DNA of 64,000 bases from Monocercomonoides exilis (lineage: Eukaryota; Preaxostyla; Oxymonadida; Polymastigidae). Shown here in pieces: positions 44,941 to 55,100 of the stretch. The stretch spans positions 932,501-996,500 of the forward strand of contig LSRY02000006.1 in the NCBI GenBank assembly GCA_001643675.2. Reading direction: 5' to 3'. Made by a program: the position numbers and the translations under genes. Within the stretch, counting starts at the first letter, position 1; every line of letters starts with the position of its first letter. A model generated the notes under the pieces. The model was not told where the DNA came from. It worked only from the letters and a program-made list of their open reading frames with translations, and searched no databases.

Positions 44941-46618
44941 ATTTCTTTAAAAACACATGTTAATGAATACAGTCTCAATCGTATTTCATCACATCATGTT
45001 TTGCATAGATTTTTAAGTGACAAATCCGATTATAAATATGTTTGATATTGCTTTACACATTGAAAATAAAATAAAAATTACTTTATTGTTAACAAAGGTG
45101 AAAATTTTTGTAATCTTATTTTTTCGAACGATAATTTCAGTTTGATGATTTTGTACAAAAAATTTGTTTATGAACATAGAAAATTAATTGTTCCGATCAA
45201 ATACATCAATATCTTTCATTTTCATTAAACATTAACTTCTGAAAAAAAAAAACAAATCTTAAATTTAAATTTAAAAATATTTTTTGTGATAATTTAATAA
45301 GAAAAATATTTTTTATAACAATATTTATAACATTTTAACCGTTAATTGTTTCATTTCCATAATTTTCTCAACAATTTTCATTATAAAAGCTTTTTTATTT
45401 AAATTCTTTTCATCACTTATCCATGAATTCAAAATTATTCATAAATAAACATCTGTTTTTTAAAAATCTTTCAAATATAATTTTCATAAAATTTCCACAT
45501 TAATACTTTTATTTTTCTCATTATACCAAAAAAAAGATTATCTCTTTCTTCAGATCGAATAATCTCTTAAAAAATAACAATTATTAAATCTTTTAAAATT
45601 TTTCAAACAACACTATAATATATTAATTCAATAATTTTGAAATATATTCCATTTTCTTTAGAAAATAACACAAAAAACAAAATAAAAACCCCATTATTTA
45701 CCATCAGAATTGTGAAAATTTTAATTTCAAAAAGAAACCATTTTCCTACGAATTATATCAATATAACTTCACAAATCCTTTTATATTTCTGAAAAACATT
45801 TACTTTCAATTAAATTCTAGACATAATGATAACATAATTCAATTATTTGTTTGAAAATTTATATGTTAATGGTAATTTGTTATGAATTATTTAATAATCG
45901 TTCATATTAAATGATTCAATTATCTTTGAATTCAACGTGAAAAATAACTATAAGGAATGTTTTTTATGAAAGATGAAATTTTCAAAATAAAGTTCGTTTG
46001 GCTAATAAATTCATTTGACAAATTATTATTTGAAATTTGATATGATATTATGTATTAATTTTTGTTTTGGTTTTCAATAAAAAATTTGTTTTTAATTTGC
46101 AATTAATATTTATCAATTTTTATTTATAATCTCTATTTATAATTTTTTTTGATAATATTCATCTATTTTTTCATTAAATGTTATTTCCATTTGCTATTTT
46201 TTCCATTATTAGTTAAAGAATTAACTTTTGTTTAATTTCCAAATTAATTCAAAAATTTCATATTTTTATTTAATTCTTTTTCGCACTCACAAAAATTTGC
46301 TTCATTGTATTCAACAGTATTGTTTGGTTTTTCCTTCCATTTTTGTGAAGTTTTGTGAGCTTTTGCAGTTATATAAAACAAGAAATTTGAAATTTCATAA
46401 AATTTTTGAAATTGAACTAAAGGTACTTTTCAAAAAAAAAAAATTGAATACAAAAATCGTCAACTTTATCTTAAAGGTGTGATCATGTTTTGCCTTGATA
46501 TTTTTATGTGATGAACGTGAACAAAAGTTTCATGGAATTGTCAATGTTTCTTAAATTGATTTCAAATGAGCGGTAAATAAAAGTGCATTTGCACCTTTAT
46601 TTTTATCAAAAATATTCA
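44941..46618. other. Strongly AT-rich region, nothing recognised
   Basis: Among the most AT-rich parts of the window. No protein-like frame, repeat family or RNA is recognised. Confidence 0.6.
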
Positions 46619-46647
46619 TTCAATTCCTTCTCTTTCATTTGAGATCA
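46619..46647. repeat. Left terminal repeat of DIRS element 2
   Basis: CCTTCTCTTTCATTTGAGAT is inverted at 50495-50521 with two mismatches; its TTCCTTCTCTT core is shared with element 1. Confidence 0.7.
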
Positions 46648-46678
46648 CGATCAATGGGTCATCTCCACGATCGGATCA

Positions 46679-47500
46679 ATGTTGCAATCATCGTTGTTCT
46701 CGACATTTCCTGGACTTACTTGGTCTTCCGAAGCAGCCGGACTGCCAGGTGGGGAGCAAAGCCAGATGAAGGTCCAATGGCAGCCGCAGTTCCTTTCTCC
46801 TCCGTTTATCAATCATTCTGCAGGGTCTTCAACTCAGCCGTCAGATAGAGAAAAGAGCAAACGAGAAGAAGAAGAAAACATGTACGAAGCTGCAGCATCT
46901 GTTTTTGAAGAAGTATTAGGACAGGTTCCAGTAAAATCTTTGCTCGACATTCAGTTTCCTATTTTTTCAGTGGAAACAATTCAGCAGGAATAATCCTTAC
47001 ACGATTTAAGCCCATTATTGACTCCAATGCCTCCACAAGCAATCAAATCCAAGAACTGGTTCAACGATGCCCTTGATAGTGCAGGATATAAGCAGGAGAT
47101 GTGCCTATGTCAAGCTTTCAAAGCTGTTATGTTTTGCTTAGCCGAAATGGATTCCAACAAGGAGAGTGCACGACAAAGAGCTTCAGATGCGCTTGTCCTC
47201 ACGGCAAAAGCGTTCCAGGAGGCCAGAAATACCAGAATTCAAGGACGGTTCGGGTTTTAAGCAGCTGAGAATAAAAAAGCAGAAGAGGTAGCCGCAATGT
47301 CAACGTAGAGTCGGGAACAGATCCTCAAAAAATCTAGCTTTGAACTGATGTGGCAAGTGCGCGAAGGAGACACATGAGTTTAGAAGCAATGCTTGAGGTG
47401 AAAAAGAAAAAAAAGAGAGTTTCGTTCATCTAGCTCGGTTCATGCTCCGTCAAAAGGAGGAGCAAGTCAGAAGTTTTTTCGTTTCAGATTCCGCTCTTTC
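46679..47500 (+). pseudogene. Gag-like region of DIRS element 2, degenerate
   Basis: One frame continues with stops at 46991 (TAA), 47258 (TAA) and beyond. Conserved pieces: GLPGGEQSQ, NWFNDALDSAGYKQEMCLCQ and FQEARNTRIQGRFGF, all with counterparts in element 1. Confidence 0.6.
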
Positions 47501-47595
47501 TCAGGAAGGAGAAGCTGTGGAAGCAGAACAAGAGCTGCAGGATGTGCCAGACGGAGTCTGTGTCTTCATATGAATTAATAAAAACAACATAGACA

Positions 47596-48350
47596 ATGTT
47601 GCTAACATTTCAAGACATTGTAAGAAGGACGGTGCTGTTCTTAAAGGCATGGGAAGAGATTGGAGGAGGAGATTTGGTCCGAAATGGGATCCAAGCGATG
47701 TGGAAGAGCAGAAGAGAAAGAGAGAAACTTTCAAAGATGTTGTACAGAGATGGAGTTGAGCGAACAAGCGAGGAGCACTGAAAAGTTTTCATAGATTTGT
47801 TGGAGGAACAGACGAGGATCGGAATAGTGGAGGAGATATATCAGGAAGATGTCAAACACAGGAACAATGTGTTCCTGGTCAAGAAAAAGATGGAACATGG
47901 AGGCAGATCTTAGACCGTTGTCGTTTGAATGCAGCGGTCCTCACAACGCATTTCAAATGCGACAACGAGAGAACAATGGAGAGAATATTGCTGAAAGAAG
48001 ATTGGGCATCGACGATAGACCTTCATCAGGCGTATTATCTTTACCCAGTTTCAAAGAATCTCAAATTATATCTCGCCTTAAGATTTTTCTGTAAAGATTT
48101 CTAATTTAAAGGAATGCCATTCGGATTCGTAGATGAACGCAGAATATTTTCACTTGTAATGAGGAAAGAGACTAAGGAAATGAGAAGAAGATAGCATATG
48201 CTGTTGGTTGTGTATTTGGATGATCTGCTAATATTGCATCAAGATCAAATGCCTTTAAGAAGAATTATTGAAGAAATTGTGCAGTTCAAAGAGTAGCTTG
48301 GGCTGCTAGAGAGTAAGGAAAAACTCAATTTATCTCCCAGAAGAGAGTTT
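47596..48350 (+). pseudogene. Reverse transcriptase of DIRS element 2, degenerate
   Basis: Blocks in order: NNVFLVKKKDGTWRQILDR, STIDLHQAYYLYPV, FKGMPFGF (~48114) and VYLDDLLILHQDQ (~48210) with both active-site Asp. In-frame stops: TGA after EEH, TAA before FKGMPFG, TAG before HMLLVVYLDD, TAG before LGLLESKEK. The frame is also shifted near 47890 (KKKDG joins from another frame). Confidence 0.75.
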
Positions 48351-49438
48351 GTTATCCTCGGATACAGATGGAACACGGAAATGATGGAGATTCAGATGAC
48401 AAAAGACAGAAGAGTTGCATTGATGAAGGAAGGAGACAAATGGAAAGAAAAAGCAGCGAAAGCCAAGAAGGTAATAATAAAAGATATTGCCTCGTTCGTT
48501 GGAAAACTCAGTGCTATCCGTTTTATTCAGCAAGACGCTTCCACATGGCTGCATTTCATGTATCGCCTCTTACAAAAAGGCTTGGAGTTGCAAGGATGGA
48601 ACTGACAGATGAAAATCAACTCATTCATCCCACAGCAGATTCTGCAATGGAGGAAGATATTGAAATCATTCCCTCAACGCAAGCTGATTCAAGTGTTTGT
48701 CCAGCAGGCAGTAATAACAACAAATGCATCATATTTAAAATGGAGGTGGGGGGGGGGGGGGGGGGGGGGGCGTGAACGCAATCTGTCAACAATCAACTGT
48801 TCGATGTACACATTCGGTTTCAACAGCAACAAGCAAAGCGATCATCGAATTCCAGGGAGCTAATGGGGGTGTGGTTATCTCTCAATCATGGTGGTCTACC
48901 GTTCCAAAGGAACGAAATCAGTTAACTGTATCTGAGATAGGACAACACATCAATGGTATTCAATAAATACAAATATCAAAATAAAGCGAAGAGGGTGAAA
49001 GAACAAGTGATCTTACTGCTGCCGAGATGGAGAGTCCAGAATTGGGACATTCTTTAAAGGTCGATATAACACCAAAGTTGTGATAGGAAGCATCAAAAGG
49101 ATGTTTTTCAGAAAGGTCATTCTATGCAATGGACGAATGCTAGTCTTCCTCTTGGAAGATCGAGGATCATGTTGTTAATTCAATACAACTCGACGGAGAA
49201 GAATGGTGGATACGAACTTTGGAGCAGAAATCTTTCTCAACAGATCTTACAGATGAGGACTTTAATGGAATTGCTGAGACAACTGGAATGGAATACCTTT
49301 TCAGCTTTGATGATTTTGCGAAGCAATAGAATAAATGTTGCCACAAAGAAATACCAGACAATATTTTCGATTGGGCATCGAATTGCGCTAACGAATTTTT
49401 ATTCCTAAGAAATAGTGGAATGTCACTCACGTGCCTGC
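48351..49438 (+). pseudogene. RT connection and RNase H of DIRS element 2, degenerate
   Basis: ILGYRWNTEMMEIQMTKDRR and KDIASFVGKLSAIRFIQQDA align with element 1. The RNase H core begins near 48718 (TTNASYLKW), where the usual Asp of TDAS reads Asn, and is immediately interrupted by a 23-G run. It resumes as SVSTATSKAIIEF and KERNQLTVSEIGQHI. Confidence 0.6.
48748..48770 (+). repeat. Poly-G(23) tract
   Basis: Twenty-three consecutive G in a genome of low GC, inside the RNase H region of DIRS element 2. Confidence 0.95.
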
Positions 49439-49439
49439 A

Positions 49440-50441
49440 AATAACAAATGTTACTGTTTCATTTTATTCAAGTCTCATTTTCAATGCATGCTAGGGTGAT
49501 ATCACACTCATAAAGATATTGTTCAGGACGTTTAGGAGAAAAAGCATATCAATGAAAAAAGAAAACAGAGAAATCTGGAACCCACAGACGTTGCAGAAAT
49601 ATTTTGCAGATCAGGGGCCGAATGAGACACTAAGCTTTAAACAATTGACAATAAAAGTGATTGTTTTTTCAATATTATTTTCTGCTCGCAAATTTACGGA
49701 GTTGGGGATAACTGATATGAGAATCTCAAGGTTTTGAGTAGAAAAAAACATATCTCGATACGAGATCGAAGATTTCGGAGAACGCACAGAGATTGCTGTT
49801 CCATATTAATCGGAGTTGCCATTTATTTGTCCTCCTTTTTCGATAAAGACTTTGTGGGAGAGAGTTGAAGAAGCCAACCCAAACACAAACAGTTTGCTCC
49901 TTAAAACAAATTCCTTTTAACCGTTGACATCAGGAGGGATTCGCAAACTTGCCAAGGAAGCACTGATCAACGCCGGGATACCAGACACATTTACTCCACA
50001 CTCAATCAAGGCAGCTTCGATTTCAGCTTTGACAATGGAAAGGATTCCTCCAGAAGCGATTGAAAAGTTTGTTCTTCTTTTGCCACTTACAAATACATTG
50101 GTTGAACATTTCTTTTGGGCAGATTTGGCATCATCAATGGGCAGGGTGATTGTTTCATCAGCAGAAGGATTAATAAAGCAGGCACAGCATACTGAAGAAG
50201 ACAAATAGAGATGAATGTTCGAAAACCAGAACAACGACGAAAACAAGGTTGCTCTTGTGAAAAAGCTGTTTAACATTCGAAAAATAAATAACAGAATCCA
50301 ATTAATACAGGATTCCCAAGTGATCACACCTTCAAAGATTGAAGAACCAAAGGAAGATGAAAAAGAGGATTCAGGATATGATAGAAGGTTCATAATCAGA
50401 ACAAGAGCCAAATCACAGAAAGATGATATTCAGAAGAAATA
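49440..50441 (+). pseudogene. Tyrosine recombinase of DIRS element 2, degenerate
   Basis: ILFRTFRRKSISMKKENREI, WNPQTLQKYF and ILFSARKFTELG match element 1 and the N-terminal half of DIRS recombinases. The C-terminal half (SGGIRKLAKEALINAG; TPHSIKAASISAL; TNTLVEHFFWAD) keeps the fold, but the H-x-x-R motif reads HSIK and the expected nucleophile region has Phe where Tyr is usual. Stops at 49738 (TGA), ~49806 (TAA) and 49918 (TAA). The tail carries SKIEEPKEDEKE, shared with element 1. Confidence 0.7.
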
Positions 50442-50494
50442 GAAAGAATCAAATGATACAGTTTAGATGGAATCATAAATGCACAATAAACCTC

Positions 50495-50521
50495 TGATCT
50501 CAAATCAAAGAGAAGAATTTG
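50495..50521. repeat. Right terminal repeat of DIRS element 2
   Basis: TGATCTCAAATCAAAGAGAA is the inverse of the left end at 46619-46647, with two mismatches over the core. Confidence 0.7.
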
Positions 50522-50887
50522 TATGAATGCTCTTCAATTTGATGATAATAACTGATTTCAAATGAAATTACTCAAACAAAAAATTATTGTTTTTTGAAAA
50601 AATTCAAGTGAAAAACAGTTTTTTAAAGAACAAGATGAAAAAAAAAAAGAAATAATATTGTTTCAAAACAAAATTTCAAATTGTGAGAATAAAAATACAA
50701 TTGATAAATAACGTCAAACATAGCATTTTGAATTATATCTTTGAACGAATCAATTATTGTTTGATCAAACATGTTATTGTGTATTTTGATAATCCATTCA
50801 AAACCTGAGTGAAGTATTGTGAATTATATAATTTATTCCATTTTCCAATTTTACTCATTTTTTTTTGTTTCACTTCATAAAAGAAGT

Positions 50888-50945
50888 TGGTGATTATTTT
50901 TGAAATCATAACTTTTTTCGGGGTGTCGATTTTTCAAACGTTGTT
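50888..50945 (-). repeat. Dispersed AT-rich repeat, copy C (inverted)
   Basis: Its reverse complement reads CCCGAAAAAAGTTATG then ATTTCAAAAATAATCACC, almost identical to 297-331. Confidence 0.7.
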
Positions 50946-51158
50946 TGTCTTTTGGAAGAGATAATAACTTCAATTTGTGTATTTGTCACAACTGTTTCAT
51001 ATACAATGTTTGAGTTCAAATAAAGATGTAGATGTTTTTTAATATGCCTTTTCACTTTTCAGTATTCTTTTGTTGATGTTCAAGAGAATATTATCAACCG
51101 AAATTTTTGACAGAAAAAATATGATCATTAAAAAAAAAACCCAATTTGAAATATCTGT

Positions 51159-51453
51159 CTTTTTTTCATCCGTCAGTGACCGACAACGACGGTCAATAAC
51201 AATTTGTGACAAAAAAAATTCCTCTACTGACATTTCCTGTTAAAAAAATATGTATGTTTAGAACTAGATAATATTTATTAAAAATACTGTTTTTTCAAAA
51301 TAATAAGAGCTCTTGTTTATCGATTTACAAATTAATTATTTATGTAATAAAGAATTGTGAAATCGTTAAAAATTACCATTTTTGACAAATCAAAAATATC
51401 ATGTCAGTCATTTTGTAGTTGTTTCAATTTTCTTTTGTCATATCACAAAGGTA
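51159..51453. mobile_element. Diverged, left-truncated relative of the MITE at 741-1236
   Basis: Shares, in order, GTCAGTGACCG, TTGTGACAAAAA, CTGACATTTC, GAAATCGTTA, TTTTTGACAA, TGTCAGTCATTTTGT and the end TTGTCATATCACAAAGGTA, followed by TA as in the first copy. The left 200 bp including the poly-A is absent. Confidence 0.65.
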
Positions 51454-52175
51454 TATTATCAACAAATGTGAAATTGATTTTCGGTGTTCATTAATTTGTA
51501 TTCAATTCAATTTTTCTTTCCGAAATTTTTGATGGAAATAAAATGGTAAAAAAAATAATCACCCAAGTGTAAACTTATTTTGCATTTCTTCACCTTATGT
51601 TTGTTTCATTGTATTATTTTTTTCGTTCAGAATGTTATTAGTATCGTCTTAAAAAGACTTTAGTAACATGATTTGAATCACAAATGAGCTATAATTCCAA
51701 ATTTGACTCTTGCTTCGGAGAAAAAATTTTGTAACGAAAAAGAATCATCTTGAAATTTCTTTCTTTAAAAGCCATCGAATTCCTATTTTATTTCTGATAA
51801 AGGAAAAAAAAATTTTTTTTTATTGATAATTATTTCCACCTAAAAAATTTATTCGTCAATTTCTTTTTTTTTGGCTTCAATTTTTGTTACGCTAATCATT
51901 AACCTGAATTTTCAGTTCAAAAATTTGTATGTCACTCAGATTTAATTCATGCAATTAATGAGATATTCTTTCAGAATACATGCTTGCAATTTCAACAGAC
52001 GATGTTGTTTTTCTGATAACAAATTATGGGAGTGATGATTTATTGATCACTAAATATATATTATTTTCTAGATTGCATATTTATTGTTTGGCTTTTTTGT
52101 ATCGTTAAGAATTTTCACTACAAATTATACAATTTTTGTTAAATTATTGATATAAAGTTTATACTCCATAAATGA

Positions 52176-55100
52176 ATGGTCGTTCATTTCCTCCTTCACC
52201 ATGTTTGCCTTCGACACAATCATTTGATTCATCTTTTTTTTCCTTTGAATTCGTCTTTTTATTATTCGTTTAAAACTTTATGTGAATTAGCATATTCTTC
52301 AACTGTTGTTTCTTTTCAACCTTCATCGTCTGTTTCTACTTTTCTATACGCAAATGACAAAAATAATTCAAAGATTGGAAACAGCAAGCTTGATTTTCCT
52401 GATGATTGTGAAGTTTCATCAAATTCAAAGCATCTACAAATCTTGAGGAACGATGAAATTATGAATTCAACATTGAGTTTGCTTCATGATTCATCTTCAC
52501 AATATTCATCTTCTCATCCTTCAAAGCGAAGCAATCGAAGAATGTTTGAAGAATGCGAAGATGTTGAAGACGATACCGAAATAAATGATGATTTGGAGAA
52601 GTTTGTTTCAAGAAAAGAAGAAGAAGAACTTTGCCAATTAGAAAATTTTGATGCTCATTCGTCTTTACAAATTGTAGAAAATTCATTCGATTCGGAGCTC
52701 ATTCCTTCATCATATGATTCGTTGCAAAAATCTTTCTTATCTTCAAATTATTCATCATCACCTCCATTTTCGCAAGTACTTTCATTTCCCACATCTTCTT
52801 TACCTTTAAGCCCTTCTTGTGCTGCTCCGTTGGATGGATCTCACTTTATGTGGAATTGCATCAGTGAGCATGAAGTCAACACTCAATTACCACCATTAGG
52901 CACTTCTCCCAATCCGCATATCATTCATCTCCCAACTGATGATACTTCCATATCTTCGCCAATGATTCCATCTTCAATTGAATCAACTTCCTCAGAATTG
53001 AATTCTTCTTTTGCAGCCAGCAACTTACAAAGCTTGTCCCTTGATGGGTTAAAAAATTCATCAAATAATTCGCTTTCGTTGTCCTCTTCTCTTTTGCATC
53101 CACCGCCATATCCTCCACAACAGCCACCTCCTCCTCCACCTCCACCACCTCCTCCTCCTCCTCCTCTACCTCCACCTCTACCACCATCAACTTCTGTACA
53201 ATCTGGCTATGGATCTTTATCATTTTGCTTTACACCTTCTTTGGGCAAGACTCCTGTTGCAAATGATTTGGACAAGCATCATATTGAAGATTCCTTTTCA
53301 AAAGCTCAACGAAATAACAAACATGAAATCATTACGACGGTTCCAAAAACTGCCGAATCACTATCAAATGTGATTCTTACAGAAACTGCTGAGATCAAGT
53401 CATCATCACTCATGCCCAAAATGATATTCACACCAATGATTGATCTTCCCATGTATTCTCCTCCAGCAGCTGACCTTCCGCCAGCTCAGCCTTATGATAC
53501 AAGCGCAATTAAAGTGGTCAGTTCAAACAATGCACTAAATGTACCAGCTGCCAAATCTGATGTTTCACTGCACGAACCAAAAAGTTTACAAGTTACTCAC
53601 GAATCCGTTTATCCTACTACTCAGAGTGGCAGCAATAGTTTTGTTGAGCCTTTGACTCATTTTGGAGCATCTGCTTCATTTCAACCTGTGCGGCATTCTT
53701 CTTTTTCTCCAGATAACACTACTGGTACTCCCTTTTTTGTTCCTGCTCCTCCTCATCCTTCTATGCCTTCTCATGTCATTTTGAATGCTCCCACCAAAAG
53801 CTGCAATGTTGTTGAACCCTCTTTTCTATTCAGTCGTGCACTTCCTTTAACAGAAGCAACAGTTTCAATGCCAAACGCATCCTTTTCATCTGCACAGCAT
53901 TTTCCTCAACACAATTTTCCTTCACCATTACATCAAAACCAATTATCAATCACCAACTCAACACTTGCTTCAAAATCAACTTCTGTTTCTTCATCTTTGC
54001 CGCCATTGAATTCTTCTGCTTCATTGGCGCTTCCGCCTTCATCCAAAATTTCAATAAAGCCATCTCCAACTGATCTGCCACAAGATATGCTTACTCTACC
54101 TGCTTATCCTTCACAAAAGATTCTTCCAGAATTCAAAAAGGTCCATCCAACACAAATTAAGAGTAATAGCCTGGTTTCTTCGACAAAAAATACAAAGTCA
54201 TATGTGCCTCAGATATCGCAAGTGTCGAGAATACTCAGCGAACGCGTTGAAATTGGCAGAAAGTGCAGCATCACAGAAAATGGAATGGAAAGTGGAATTG
54301 GGCGAGAAATAAAACAGAATGCTGGTATTTTTGGAGAAACAAGAGTTCGTCAGGCGCCTTCAGTTGGAGCATTGCCAATGATCTCCTCTCCGTTTGCGCT
54401 GACTTCAGCTGTTGTTGGGCTTTCTGATCAGACTCTTCCGAGCAGTCGGAAGACGAGCAAAAAACATTTCAAGCCGCTGAGAACTGAGCGCGATGTGAAC
54501 GAACAGGCGCCTTTTGCCTCGTTTCTGGAAGTTGTTGGCAAAATCATGCTTCTTCTGGCCACGCAAGACGGAAACCGCTTTTTGCAGAAAGTTCTCGATG
54601 TTCTTGCATCGCAGCCGCAGCCTCCGACAAAGGAGGATGAAATTGCATTGGCGCAGTGTTGTATGGGTGATGTCGTCAAGATTTGTGAGGATTATCGAAA
54701 GGAACGGATTCGCTTGGCTGAAAAAGAGAAGGAAGAAAGAGAAAGTCGAAGGCATTATATTCTTATGACACATTCGATAAACTCTGCAAGTAGCAAAGCA
54801 TCAACAGCATCTTCGTCTTTGTCGGGGCCTTCTTCAGCTTCAACGCAATCTTCATTTTCTGTTCCTTTTTTCCTGTTCTATCCATACACTCTGCCATCTC
54901 CTGATCCTTCTCCTCTTGTTGTGATGGTTGTTGATCTTGTTCTTCAGGAAATTGAAGGTTCTGTGAAAGTGCTGTGCCTCAATCAGTTTGGCAATTTTAC
55001 TGTTCAGCACTTGATGATGCGGGGCTGTTCTCGGCAGAGAGAAATACTCTGCACGCTGTTGGGACCTGATCTTTACCAGCTTTCGTGCCATCCGTTTGCC

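Larger units (their letters stand above)
46619..50521 (+). mobile_element. DIRS-like tyrosine-recombinase retroelement 2 (degenerate, complete length)
   Basis: About 3.9 kb, bounded by short inverted termini (46619-46647 and 50495-50521: TTCTCTTT-ATTTGAGATCA). It encodes gag-like, RT, RNase H and tyrosine recombinase parts in that order. The proteins match element 1 in every domain, but the frames carry many stops. Opposite orientation to element 1. Confidence 0.8.
50522..52171. other. AT-rich region with dispersed repeats
   Basis: No gene is visible. Contains dispersed-repeat copies at 50888-50945 (inverted), 51097-51145 and 51515-51570 and the MITE-related block at 51159-51453. Should also contain the promoter of the PUF gene. 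Confidence 0.6.

Noticed and set aside
44839-45045. 68-codon plus-strand frame
   Set aside because: Overlaps the first exon region of the pogo-like pseudogene on the other strand and has no recognisable content.
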